From: Acanthaster planci
Taxonomy: Eukaryota; Echinodermata; Asteroidea; Valvatida; Acanthasteridae
Assembly (NCBI RefSeq): GCF_001949145.1
Contig: NW_019091708.1
Location: 62,443 to 99,040, forward strand
DNA: 36,598 nucleotides
Direction of reading: 5' to 3'
Part shown: positions 21,470 to 32,605 of the stretch, piece by piece
Position numbering within the stretch: the stretch's first letter is position 1
How the letters are laid out: every line of letters starts with the position of its first letter
The notes under the pieces: generated by a model
The model's database searches: none
What the model saw: the letters and a program-made list of their open reading frames with translations, nothing else
Told to the model about the DNA's origin: nothing
Program-made: the position numbers and the translations under genes

Positions 21470-21577
21470 CCTTCTGCAGAAACATTAACTCAGTGCGTTG
21501 CTCTGAAGAAGTGGGCGAATGTAGTCTTAACAGCACTGTTTGCGCAAAACCCTTAGCAACTCTTCAGCAAGCAGAAG
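21470..21577 (+). CDS. Host gene exon 4: cysteine-rich
   Basis: The 108-base exon follows ctattcctctggtcag and ends GAAG|GTATGT. Entry phase 1 matches exon 3 and exit is phase 1. The joined frame is open: FCRNINSVRCSEEVGECSLN, then STVCAKPLATLQQAE. It adds four Cys and an N-glycosylation sequon (NST). An alternative acceptor nine bases downstream puts a stop in frame, which supports the chosen site. With exons 1-3 this gives about 119 codons of a secreted or extracellular cysteine-rich protein. The C-terminal part is not seen in this window. Confidence 0.5.
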
Positions 21578-22340
21578 GTATGTAGACAGCGCATTGTTTA
21601 TTCGTTACAATTGTTATGTCATAGGGGGCTGGAACTGTCAGTCTTCTAAGACTAAGACTTGTAAGACTTGTTTACATTTGAGAAAATTCAACAAATGCAT
21701 GAAATCACTACTCACTGAAAAATGACATCGATCTTAGAGTTTATTAGCCTTTAAGCATTTAAAGGAAAATAAAAGCCTATGTAGAGGATAGTGGAGACGA
21801 ACGTCCAACTATAAAGCAGTACTAGAAAGGGGGCGGGGAGGAGCATAAACATGGTGGAGCCTTCGTTTGAGTCTGAACTCAAACTAAATCCAATGTGTCC
21901 TTAAAGGGGTAATTGTCTGTATGCAAAAAAATATCGTGTCAAAATGAACATCTCACTTACAAAATGAGTGTATCTTTGTGTTTTCGTAGGCGGATGAAAA
22001 CTTACAAATCATATTTGATGACATTATCTTTAGCTGAAAGGTGAGATTTAAAGAGAATGAAATAAACTGAGCATTGCACGATTTTCCCAGAAAATAAACT
22101 TCATGGCATAATTTGCGTTGCTGAAGAATCATCGGGTCAAATATAAGCTTTTCTTGCAAAAAAGTGAGTCTGGTCAGTTTTTCCACGGAGGAAGGACACA
22201 GTTTGAATTGCCTGGGCTATCCAGCCGATTACCGCTTCTTGGCATGCTCGGTATGTCCATAGCCAGAGCTAGGCAAGTGCTCGCTACGCACCATCTGTTC
22301 ACAACCACGAAACCCTCTCGTACCCTATGATCACCACCGC
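21578..22340. other. Downstream of exon 4, nothing identified
   Basis: I looked for a phase-1 acceptor followed by open cysteine-rich sequence and found none that holds. Open frames here are short and lack features. Confidence 0.35.
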
Positions 22341-22555
22341 AATTTTTGCCGGTAATCTGCATCCTTAAAACTGTGTGTACTGAGGTATAGGAAATTGAAT
22401 ATTCACGCATTTGTTGGTGCTTGGCCTGATCTCATTACAACATCAATTTTTGCCGGTAATCTGCATCCTTAAAACTTTGTGTACTGGGGTATAGGAAATT
22501 GTATATTCACGCACTTGGTTGTGCTTGGCCTGATCTCATAAAAACATCAAATTTA
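22341..22555. repeat. Tandem duplication with 104-bp period
   Basis: Two near-identical copies start aatttttgccggtaatctgc at 22341 and 22445. They share ggtataggaaatt, attcacgca and gcttggcctgatctcat. A third partial copy may begin near 22548. Confidence 0.9.
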
Positions 22556-22569
22556 TTGGTAGTAGTGTA

Positions 22570-23005
22570 TGTGTTGGGGCACTATTTGGTACAGTTTGAC
22601 CTCTGGCCTAGAAACAGCAAAAGGTACCATCAATATGCCTAAACATAATAAATATTATCTCAAAAATATGAAAAGGAATCAGGTGTAACCTACAATGTAT
22701 GGCACAGTAGGACCTCTTGTAAGGGGTAGGTATAGATAAGGGTCAGAAAGTGTGATACAAAATGACCTTGTGTAGGAGATAAAACATGAATAAGGCATAT
22801 CATGGGATAAACAAGTCCGGTAAAATTTGACCTTTCTTGTGAAATAGGATGGTAAAAATAGTTGATGAATCATAGGTAGTGAGATGCCATGGAAAATACT
22901 GACAGGCCCACGGGAAAGTCTAGAAGTTAGCTCTGATTCCAGATAATCCCCGGACAATGGACAGTACGTGGTGGGTGGGCTGTGTTGGCGGACTATTGTG
23001 ACAAG
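22570..23005 (-). repeat. Dispersed repeat, inverted copy
   Basis: The reverse complement matches 30060-30530 at roughly 80% by eye. Shared stretches include agtccgccaac, ccttattcat, tacacaaggtcattttgta and ttctaggcca. A 134-codon minus frame here aligns with a 147-codon plus frame in the other copy. However, substitutions between them are mostly amino-acid changing, so I treat it as non-coding repeat DNA. Confidence 0.75.
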
Positions 23006-23153
23006 GCTTAAGGATTCATTGTCTCGTTTGTAATTACACAGGTTCAAACTTACTGCACCACATGCCAAAACCATATGGAGCAAGGTATGAGACGTAGAGA
23101 ACCCCCCTGCTTTGTGTTGGTCATTGTCTCGCAGGAATCTGGGGAATTCCTTT

Positions 23154-23258
23154 CAGACATCTTGGGGGGGATGTGTTAAGTAACAATAGTCTGGAATATG
23201 TATAGGGATTAGACATGTTGGGGGGTACCCCTCGGTCTCATTTCTTGCTGGGTATAGC
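23154..23258. repeat. Left arm of a long inverted repeat
   Basis: It pairs with 23729-23830 in reverse complement. The match includes atgtgttaagtaacaatagtct against agactatttttacctaacacat, and tgtatagggat against atccctataca. The spacer is about 470 bp. Fold-back or terminal inverted repeat structure is likely. Confidence 0.7.
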
Positions 23259-23728
23259 CGAAACAGAGCCATTCCCTTTACCTGAATGGCTATAGATGGG
23301 AGATGTAGTTCTAGAAACCCACAGGCTGTTGTCGGGATCATTGGCACCAGGAACCGTAGAGGCATACGGGCGAGCAGTTAACACATTTAAAGAGTTTTGT
23401 CTAAACTAGACCAAGCCTGGCCGGCCACAACACGGCACACAATAAAATTAAATTCAGCTCTATCGTAAAGGGCTTGGATCTGACCTTTGCGGGCTTACAT
23501 GTGTCAGCACTTGCCCTGTAATAATTGGAATGACAAGACACAACATTTTTTTCAGTCAAACAAATGTTAGAAGGTCACAGGAGAAAGAAGAGGGCAACAG
23601 ATACCAGGCGCCAGATCACCTGGAATGTCTTTAAACAAATTGTGCCCTCTTTGCATGCAGTGTGTTCCACTGCTTTTGAAGCAAGGCTGATCCGAGCTGC
23701 GTTCCTTTTGGAGTATTTTGGATTCTTT

Positions 23729-23830
23729 ATATACCAGGCAAGATATGAGATGGAGGGGTACCCCCCTTACCTGTCCTATCCCTATACACACTCTAGACTA
23801 TTTTTACCTAACACATCCCCCAGAAGACTG
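23729..23830. repeat. Right arm of a long inverted repeat
   Basis: Inverted partner of 23154-23258. The two arms explain the similar short frames (EGYPP...IPIH and EGYPPYLSYPYTH) seen on opposite strands. Confidence 0.7.
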
Positions 23831-24060
23831 TAAAGAATTCCTGAGATTCCGATCAAACAATGACAACACAAAGGCGGGGGGGGGATTCTCTCCGTCCCAT
23901 ATCTTGCTTCAAATGATTTTTTAGGGTAGGGGAATTCACTGTCACAGTCAACGGGGAGGGGCAGCAGCCCGAGTGTTGGCCATTACAGACACTGACTGTG
24001 CAGCTGGCCCTGCACTGTTAGTTTTATTTGTTATTCCAAAACCGATTAATAAGGGTGGCC

Positions 24061-24251
24061 GACTGTATAATGCAGGATATGCGGCAAAGGGGGACCCCCT
24101 CTATTGTTTCTGTCTCTGTGTTGATGGAATCTTTGGAATTCCTTTCAGATTTCTGAGGGGGGGTGCAGTAGGCACAATAGTCTCAGGGCATACAGTTTGT
24201 GAATCCCACAGGGGATCTCCCTTTGCCGCATATTGTGCAGGGTATATAGTC
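24061..24251. mobile_element. Second fold-back element
   Basis: Arms 24061-24098 and 24211-24251 are inverted copies that share gcggcaaagggggacccc-like and ctttgccgcatattgtgcag sequence, around a spacer of about 110 bp. Inside the spacer, ggaattcctttcagat with the following g-run repeats sequence found near 23140-23165. The elements in this 1.2-kb block therefore belong to related families. Confidence 0.65.
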
Positions 24252-24299
24252 GTCGACCGTTCGTATCCCAGCAGGCTTAGCGGGTCCATGCCCTGTACA

Positions 24300-25035
24300 G
24301 ACAGTAAAAAGATTTAATAACCATTTGACCAGCACCCTCAAGGCCTTTATTTTGCCAGGCACGCGGCCAACCCCTACGGTATCAGTTCAAAGCAGTATTG
24401 CAGTGAAGCAGTAAAAAGCTTTGTGCAAGGCGGGATTGTCAACTCATGAATTTTGGACACCTTCATTCAGTATTGGTGCTGCCACCAATGGGTAGATGAC
24501 GGGTGATGAAGTATAACTTACAGATCTCGCATGGCGTCTGCCAATGAATGGGGGAGTGGTTTCGGAGTGTACTTAGTCTGGTTCCCTGCCCAAAGATTCC
24601 CCAACGACTCTTGACAAAAATCTTAGGTCAGGTATCGGCTACAGTTAAAAAAATAGAGCATGACATAACGTGTCAAGGGTCAATCCACAACTCCACGTTG
24701 AACACCCAACATTGTTCATAAATGGGATGGAACAAGCACGTACCGAAAGTCGTGCGATTAGCGGCACAAGCCACCATACAACCCACAGACGCGTTATATC
24801 TGTGACACAACCTTGCTTTTTTCCTGTACGTGCCGGGAAATACCCGGCAAAAACGGTGCTGTCCGAAAAATGACGGCAACAAGTTCGTAATGTTTCGGAC
24901 ACTCCAGGAAAAAGTCAAGAATTGACTTTTGGGTCACGTGATCCTCCTGTACACGTAGCCGATACCTGAGCCTTGAATCGCTAGAGTAGTCGGAGATTCC
25001 TGGTCGGGGAACAAGATTAGGAGTGTACTGTATGA
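24300..25035. other. Non-coding sequence between fold-backs and satellite array B
   Basis: No gene is recognised. Overlapping frames of 67-85 codons occur on both strands at 24645-24918, which is typical of stop-poor GC-richer DNA. A gtcacgtgat motif near 24932 may be a stray piece of the satellite family. Confidence 0.3.
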
Positions 25036-25039
25036 TATA

Positions 25040-25930
25040 CAGGGTGCATAATTTAAAGTACTATATCTCCTTTAGTCACAGTTACAAAAAGTGAAATTCA
25101 GTTTTTGTGCCAAAATGTCCAGGAAAGTGCAACAGATATCATCGATAGTGGACCTGCATTGTCTTTCTTAAATTTTGTACACAGGAAATCTGAAATGTGC
25201 ATTCAATTAAAATTACGTTAGACATATCAAAGAATTATACTTTTTAGAGTTGCAATGCATATTTATGATTGTGCAAATAAGGGTGGAGTTTGCAGACCAA
25301 TGTCAACGGAGAATATATAAAACTGCAACTGATTACCAAGGGACCTATATCTCCTGAAGTAGATGTCTGATCGGATTTAAATCTTGCAGACATATTCAAA
25401 AGCAAATGCTTTGGAAAATTATTGACCTCATGTCATGATGCCGTCATCAGGAAAAAGTCACGTGACATTAAAGGAGAACTCTTTAAAGTCCTATATCTCC
25501 TGAAGTACATGTCCGATCGAGTGCTTTAGAGGAATATTGACCTCATGTGATAATGACGTCATCAGGAGACAAGTCATTTGACATTAAGTGTTCAAAATTT
25601 AAAGTACTATATCTCCTGAAGTGTATATCCAATTGGGTTCAAATCTTGCTGATATCTTGGAAACGGAGTGCTTTAGAGGTATATTGACATCAAGTGATGA
25701 TGACGTCATCAAGTGACAAGTACCTGACATTAAAGGTGTACTCCTGGAAGGCCCAATATCTCCTGAAGTACATGTCTGATCGGGTTCAAATCTTGCAGAT
25801 ATCTTGAAAAGGGAATGCCTTACGGGAAAATTGACCTCATGTGATAATGATATCATAAGGAGACAAGTCACGTGACATTAAAGGTGCACTATTTAATGCC
25901 TTGTATCTCCCAATGTATGGTCTATGTGGT
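25040..25930 (+). repeat. Satellite array B
   Basis: Four to five units of the same family as array A, in the same orientation and with their own variants: cctatatctcctgaagta, gatcgggttcaaatcttgcagatatctt, gtgctttagagg, attgacctcatgtgat, aatgacgtcatcagg and aagtcacgtgacattaaagg. One unit (near 25520) has lost its middle third. A detached piece lies at 25040-25080. The 90-codon minus frame at 25599-25871 is a by-product. Confidence 0.85.
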
Positions 25931-26260
25931 TGAAACTTTGCAGATAAATTGAAAGAAAGGTAGTATGTAGGAAATTGACTTGATGTGATGATGCTTTAGT
26001 TGTTCAAATGTACAAAAGAATGCGAAAAAGCCCTTTGTTCTGTTTTTAATCCAATTCATTGCAAACTTATAATACTCACTGATAGTCATCAAAAGACAAT
26101 AAATTCTTCACAAACACATTTTCTCTAGTGTTAAGATACACCTGTCTGCAGAGTCTCCTGCAAACACAATGGTCGATAATCCAACTCAATTAAATGATAT
26201 TGACCGCTTTTTAAGGGAGACTGTGTCGTGAGGCTATGAAGTCATGTTTTAGCTATTCAC

Positions 26261-26527
26261 TTGCGTCTAGCTCTGCCACACCGCCAAATGTCATCAATCC
26301 TCCAGAGGGTCATATACCGACGCTGGCTGCAGGTGAACTCCTGCAAGAAAGCACTTGATGAAGTTAGTAAATCAATGGACTCTTTTGCAAGACACCGTCT
26401 GACAACACATTTTTCACAGCTATACAACACGTTTTCCATTCCCCACCCAGAGATCACATTGTCACAGAAGCAGCTGTTCCTTCTAAGGACGGTTTTCACT
26501 TATCTCATAAGGGGTCGGAAATTCTAA
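26261..26527 (+). other. Unassigned 88-codon open frame
   Basis: The frame encodes a basic peptide including KKALDEVSKSMDSFARHRLT and ends shortly after LIRGRKF. It has some coding-like composition, and a possible acceptor (tcaatcctccag) lies inside it. An 80-codon frame overlaps on the other strand. I recognise no domain. It may be an exon, a transposon fragment or chance. Confidence 0.2.
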
Positions 26528-26529
26528 TC

Positions 26530-28925
26530 AAACACTTCAAAGTAGCTATCCAAGTGAATGACAATGCCTAAAAGGTAATTTCAGACGAATCAGCCCGGTG
26601 ATTTGTCTTGGTTACCTCGGATATCACTAAGTCTGATGACGCTGGTGTTGCCGTACCCAAGCTGTTGCCAACAATAGTACAATCACGGTTTTAAAAAAAT
26701 CGAAGAAACAAAAAAATAATAAAACAAAAAGATATTGTCAACTAACACTTGATTGAGTGAGTAGAAATTGTATTTCAGAGTGGTGAAAGGACTCTAAATA
26801 TAGTGGGTGGTATTTTGAATAAAGTGTATCTCTCAAAATATATAAACATGTGGTTATAGTAGTGGGTATTATCAACAATACTGTTTACTGTCAAGATGTA
26901 GAGACATGTTGTTATGTTTGGCAGAACTCTTGAGGCAACTCTTATTGAAAAGGGTTAATACCCAAAAGGTTTGTTCACTGCCATGTGGGCCGGAGAGACC
27001 ATAGTGACTAAACAATGAGTACCAAAACTCAAAACTGAAATTGCAGTGTAAAACTAAAGATGCTCAAATAATATACAGAAGTGTCTGAAGTAATACTGGT
27101 TGGTCTACATGCTTTGTGCCGATGTCAACGCTCAGGAAGTCTATCAGGAGATGACCTGGTATATTAAAAAAATAACTAAAAGGTGTTGGCACATATGCTT
27201 GCATTTTGACCGAGTATAGTTATACGTATACTCCGTCAATGTTTGTGTACTATTGTTTCTATTTTGTTAACCTGGTCAAGTTATGTATGCCTTAATGTGA
27301 GACTGGATGTTTGGATGGCTTACTCCCACGGAGGAGAGGAGGCATTGGCCTGTCTGTCGGGTTTTTGGGGTGGGTCAGCACCAACAGATAAGCGACTATC
27401 ACTGGGGGTGCTGGCACACGCCCACTGTTCGTGGTTGAGCCTCTCTCCATGGGCTCTTGTTTGTGCTGATGAGCAAATCATCAAATGGAAGTTGAAAGGA
27501 TATCCGTGAGACAAGAGCACGCTGTCAATGGCTCCAACTTCTTTGTTTCAAGGCCGTGGTCTGGAGCCTTGCATTGGCAAGGAATTGTACTTATTCGCAT
27601 AATGCAGGGAGGGATGATGCTTGTCATAATCGTTTGTCTGTGCTAAGCAAAAGAAATTCTTGCCAAGATACTACAGTGCAGACTAAAAAGACTCTTTTCA
27701 CAGTTCCCTGTTACTGCCTGCATCTTTAATAGCCGGACAAGTCAAACGAGTAATATTCTAGCAATACTTGTAGTGCTAGCTTGCAAGTATTGCTGTGAGC
27801 AGGAAATAGATATTAGACCTATTTTGCCATCTTGGGTAAACGTTTTAAATTTGGTTACACTGTTCCATTGTCCGTATCAGTTTTCAAAGACTCGATAAAA
27901 TTTGGCTCAATAAGGCCAAAAAATATTGACTACTACTGGAAAGCCAAGGAACGTGTGTTATTTCGTCACAGGGAGGGGTCATGCAATGTAGTTAAATACA
28001 CTTTTGTACAAATGCAATAGTAAAAATTATTCAAACAAAATACAAAATGTTGTAAACAATTTATTCCCAAAATAATCCCTGAAGAAAGTATTCATTAAGG
28101 GCAATGACTGTACATGTACAGTTAGGGTACACAGCTTAAAATTAAAACCCTGCGACGCTGTATGAATTTTTACTCACACGGTCTCTGGAGCGGACTATTT
28201 CGTTGAGTCTGTTTCATTTTTCAGGGTTGCAGAGCCCTGAGTCCGTCCTAAAGGTATATTAGTGCTTCAGTGGTTGTCCCCTAGCCTCTACAGCTCTAAC
28301 AAACCACCAAAACAACCAAAAGTACATCACAGTACCGTGGGGGCCGTTTTCCTAGGCTATCCCGATGTGAGGGGGGCCTCACCACGCGCCAGCTAAGCCA
28401 CACCATTACCCCAACACCCCCAAACCAAAATAACACTCCAAAGACAGCCGTAAACAACCCATTAGATTGTACACAAGGGACCACTTAGCACACAGTCATA
28501 TGGGAATTGGTTGGAGGCTGGCTGAAGGCCGGCTGGATTTTTTTTATTTTTTCTGGCTATGGGAGGCCCTGGCTGTAAAGTGACTAAACCAGGTTTTTCA
28601 GCATGTACAGGGGTAGGATATGATAAATATTCACTGCATTTTGACAAAAAAAAATAAACGCTAATTATTTCCAATGGACTTGCCAAAAGAGGCCACTCCC
28701 TCTTCCCAGTGTTCAAAGAAGTAAATTTATCGGTCATGCTGTGGAGTATTGTGCAAACGCTATCGGTAGTATCCGAACCGAGAATTATTATTCGACAGTT
28801 ATGCCGGTAAATAAGAACACACAAAATACCGTTCATGTTGACCTTACGAAGGATGACCTTTACACCAAACAAATAAAATCGTTCAACATATAATTAATAA
28901 TTATACACCTGTATATGTATTCTAC
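26530..28925. other. Mostly non-coding sequence
   Basis: No gene is supported. Noted but unassigned: overlapping frames at 27243-27520 on both strands, a 62-codon plus frame at 27832-28020, a 136-codon minus frame at 28462-28872, and an 11-bp perfect stem-loop at 27760-27794 (agcaatacttg / caagtattgct). Confidence 0.3.
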
Positions 28926-28930
28926 CGTTT

Positions 28931-29550
28931 TTGATTTGCTTATTTCATTGTTCATTTGACTCATTTTGCTCTTTGTATTGTTCAAATTGCTCGTTTTATT
29001 CCTCTCTGTATTCATCAACTTACTCTTTTTATTGTTCAAATTGCTCTTTTTATTATCCATGTTTTTTTTTATTGTTCCAAATTGCTCTTTTGCTCTTTTT
29101 CTTGCTCGTTTGCGCTTTTTATTGTTGAATTTGCTCCTTTTATTCCCCAAATTGCTCTTTTATTGTTCAGTTTGCTCGTTTTATTGTCCATACTGCTCTT
29201 TGTTTTGTTCAAATTGCTCTTTGTATTGTTGAAATTGCTCTTTGTATTGCTCTTTGGCCCTTTTTATTGTTCAATTTGCTCTTTTCTTGTTCTATTTATT
29301 GTTCAAATTACTGTTTCTATTGTTCAAAGTTCTATTTTTATGTTCAAATTGCCCTTTTTATTGCTGTCTTCATTGTTGTAATTGCTGTTTGTATTGTTGA
29401 AATTATTATTTTATTTTTCAAATTGCTCTTTCCACTGTTCGAATTTCTCTTTATCTTTTGGTCTTTTGCTGTTTTTATTGCTCTTTTGATTGTTCAAAAT
29501 GCTCTCTTTATTGCTTAAAATTGCTTTTGCATTGTTCGTATTGTTCAACT
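28931..29550. repeat. 21-bp minisatellite
   Basis: About 600 bp of degenerate tandem units close to attgttcaaattgctcttttt. Because the period is 21 bp, frames stay open on both strands: plus frames are Leu/Phe/Cys-rich and minus frames read NLNNKKSK-type repeats. Period slips of a few bases occur throughout. It is repeat DNA, not evidence for a gene. Confidence 0.9.
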
Positions 29551-29751
29551 CAGAGCAAGGATTGCACTTGTCCAGAAAAAAAATCTGAAAAATCCAAGAA
29601 TTACTTCTTCGTAACGATTCGTTACCGAATTTTTGGAGGTATTCCTGCACATAGCATGGACAGCCAACTGTGAGGACGTCTGACGTCAACTGACGTCATG
29701 GTGCACCCTGAGGATTCATAATCTTTATATACTGACGTATTATACATTTAG

Positions 29752-30075
29752 GTTCCACAAAAAGATCAACAGTAACGCTCCGCTCTGTTTAAATTTGTAA
29801 ATACTCTATGCATGTACAGGGTAACTGGACGTAAAACATTAGTTCAAAAGATTGATTCAGCCAGACCAAAAACCATGTGCATGTTCAGGTACAGGGTAAT
29901 GGGACGTTAAACACTCTAGTTCAATGGACTTAGAATTCAACCAGACCCAACCTGGTCTTTTTTCTGTATCCATCAGATCTTGGTAGCCATAGTAAGCCGA
30001 ACGCAAGACCGTTAGTATGTTTAGTGTCCATGGATTAAGTCAGACCAACGCTCACTTCAAACGTACACAATATGA
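29752..30075 (+). repeat. Direct repeat of about 330 bp, copy 1
   Basis: Matches 31347-31693. Shared stretches include atcaacagtaacgct, ctctagttcaatggac, ggtagccatagtaagccgaa, gcaagaccgttagtatgt and gtttagtgtcca. With its partner it brackets about 1.27 kb that contains the dispersed repeat. The order resembles LTR-interior-LTR, but no typical TG...CA ends, primer site or coding region was found. Confidence 0.8.
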
Positions 30076-30530
30076 TCACTTACATAGTCCGCCAACGCAG
30101 CCCACTCACTACGTGTTGTCCAGGGGATTACCCCCTCGTTACCTGGAGCCACATAAAGTCCATTGTCTAGGGATTACCTGGGATCCTTGCTCACTTCCGG
30201 ACCTCCCTGTTGGCCAGTCAGTATTTTGCCGTTACATCACACCACATATGACTCATCCACCATTTATTATCATAAGAAAGGTCAAATTGTACCAACAACG
30301 TTTACCCCATGCTATGCCTTATTCATATCTTATCTCATACACAAGGTCATTTTGTACCACACTTTCCGACACTGTGCTATGCCTCTCCCTTACAAAATGT
30401 CATTTTGTGTCATACATATTACCCTACACTTCATTCCAATTCCTTCCTATTTACTTATGATTATGCATATCGATGGAACCTTTTGCTATTTCTAGGCCAA
30501 AGGTCAAAATGTATCAAACAGTAATTATAT
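30060..30530 (+). repeat. Dispersed repeat, direct copy
   Basis: Plus-strand copy of the family whose inverted copy is at 22570-23005. It lies immediately after direct repeat copy 1. The 147-codon plus frame at 30017-30460 spans it; see the inverted copy for why it is not called coding. Confidence 0.75.
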
Positions 30531-31217
30531 TTCCTGGGTAAAAACTTAGCAAATTGTTGGAAGGTGCAGAAGATCTCCGCAGTTAGATTTTGGTAAAGTT
30601 TGCTCTCTGGAGTCGCCATTTTTAAAAGCAACAGACATCGACCCCGACTTGGCAGAATTTTAGCACATGCGTACAAACTAAGTGAAGGGGTGAACATATG
30701 TGAGTTGCTTGTATTAAAATCCCAACTGACGTTATGTCGCACCCGGAGAATTCACAATCTTTATATAATTTGTCATACATTTACCCGGGGGTCAACAGGG
30801 CGGTGATACAGATCGACATGTATTACCAAATATGGTCATAACGTTTTTCCCAATGGCTCAACTTGGCAGAGATTCCTTGTGATCCTCACCCCGGCATACA
30901 CCACAAGCCTATGAACTCTCATTGGGTAGACCCCAACCACTGCCGAGTTATATTCTTTGAAGATAGTCACCCCAAGGAGCCCATTATGGTCTATATCAGG
31001 AACTGGGTCTCTTTGTGTACAGACATGTGCCGACAGGTCGCGGCTATTTGGGTTTTGACCTGGTATTACTTACACTTCCACAGCAGTATGATGAATTGTA
31101 GTTAGAGGGGACCTGGGGGATGTATTAGCCACCATAAAACAGTCGTACAGGTTAAGCCAGGACCGGGAACTGACCCGGTGATGAGAATCTCCACGTGTGG
31201 ACACAAAAGTGTGTATT

Positions 31218-31218
31218 N
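31218..31218. other. Ambiguous base (N)
   Basis: A single N occurs just before two nearby copies of tgtcactcggggacc (31224-31238 and 31242-31256). This suggests a draft assembly with an uncertain short tandem duplication. Confidence 0.95.
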
Positions 31219-31346
31219 ACAGTTGTCACTCGGGGACCCTCTGTCACTCGGGGACCTTATTGCCCGCTATTGTTCAGAGTCCCCAATTGAATGCAGAAAC
31301 AAAGTCACCACACTTCGTGTATGGAGTGACTGCTCTAAGGGTTTTG

Positions 31347-31693
31347 GCTCCACAATAAATATCAACAGTAACGCTCTGCTCTTTTTAAATTTGTAAAAGC
31401 TCTACACATGTACAGGGTAACCGGACGTAAAACAATAGTTTAAAATATTAATTCAGCCAGAGCCAAAAGGATATACACGTACAAGTACAGGTTAATGGGA
31501 CATTAAACACTCTAGTTCAATGGACTAAGAAATTCAGCCAGGCCAACCGGATCTTGTTCCTGTATCGATCAGATCCTGGTAGCCATAGTAAGCCGAATGC
31601 AAGACCGTTAGTATGTGCGCGCTCTTCCTGTTTAGTGTCCAAGTATGAAGTCAGACCAACACTCACTTCCAACGTACACGATATGATCATTAA
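31347..31693 (+). repeat. Direct repeat of about 340 bp, copy 2
   Basis: Partner of 29752-30075. It carries an extra short insertion (gcgcgctcttcct near 31618) relative to copy 1. Confidence 0.8.
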
Positions 31694-31934
31694 TAGCTTC
31701 TATAAGAAAGATCGCCAGAAAGTAATCTATGAAAGTGGAAAATGTCAATTTTACGACAAAGTTTAATTATGAAAAATTATCGTTTCTTTACTTAGCTTTG
31801 TGTATAATTTTCACAATTTTGCCGAGTTTACCTTCAAATAGTTTTGATGCCAAATGAAAGACTAGTAACTCTTATGCACAACAAATATTATTACGTCTAG
31901 GAAGAAAACCATTGTTGAAAATTCACTTCGTTTT

Positions 31935-32119
31935 TCATTGGGACCCATTTTTGTCATTTTCCGTGTCTTCACCTTCAAGTGCCAACTTTTTATATTTTTG
32001 TAGAATTCCCCTGAGATCATTGGCGATACTGTCTGGAAGACTGATAATTTTTTTGTATATATCAGCTCAATTTTTTCAAGATCGAGAGCCATTTGTTTGA
32101 AATGCTGTTCGTTTTTCAT
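31935..32119 (-). pseudogene. Short helical-protein remnant, unidentified
   Basis: An ATG at 32119 opens MKNEQHFKQMALDLEKIEL. A one-base shift near 32070 leads to a second coding-like stretch containing SLPDSIANDLRGILQKYKK, followed by an acidic tail and a TGA at 31935. Both parts have the Lys/Glu/Leu pattern of alpha-helix or coiled coil. The pattern suggests a small intronless gene broken by one frameshift, perhaps from a mobile or viral element. No family is recognised. Confidence 0.25.
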
Positions 32120-32605
32120 GCGGATTCAAATTTCCGCTCCGAATTTGGCAGCGGTTAAATATGACATGTCCGGATTTGGGGCATGGTGCACACGTACATA
32201 TACCTGGATACGAGTGCGTTTGGGTACGAGTTGACCTACTGCATATCACGAATACGTACAATCAAGTCAAATTACCCGACTGAAAGGCACAAACAAAGAC
32301 TTTCTGTTTCATCCATACGGTTTCCTTCTTGTATGATACTTTGTCTCTAGAGTGTTCAAGATATTCTTCGCCATTCGCAAGTTGAGAAATGTCAGGGAAA
32401 ACTCCGCAAAACTAAAAAAAATTCCCTCTAAAATATTGGTTTTACTTTCAACTTCTGATTCTGTTACTTTAGAGGTACGTGGCAAAGACGGGCAAAAATT
32501 TGGTAGAAAGTGGATTTTTATAGGGTGCAAATTGGCAAAAGGGACTTTGAGTGTTTAAATTTTAATCGGAATGAGGGGCATGAACATACATGTACGTGTG
32601 GCCCT

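Noticed and set aside
25599-25871. 90-codon minus frame with internal repeat
   Set aside because: Arises from two units of satellite array B.
27760-27794. 11-bp stem-loop as a possible microRNA precursor
   Set aside because: The stem is too short for a typical animal pre-miRNA of about 22 paired bases. Noted only as a hairpin.
28956-29381. 141-codon Leu/Phe/Cys-rich 'membrane protein'
   Set aside because: A by-product of the 21-bp minisatellite; the other strand is equally open.
30863-31105. 80-codon frame MAEIPCDPHPG...
   Set aside because: Protein-like at first sight, but it lies within the interior of the direct-repeat-bracketed block. No family and no splice support, so left uncalled.
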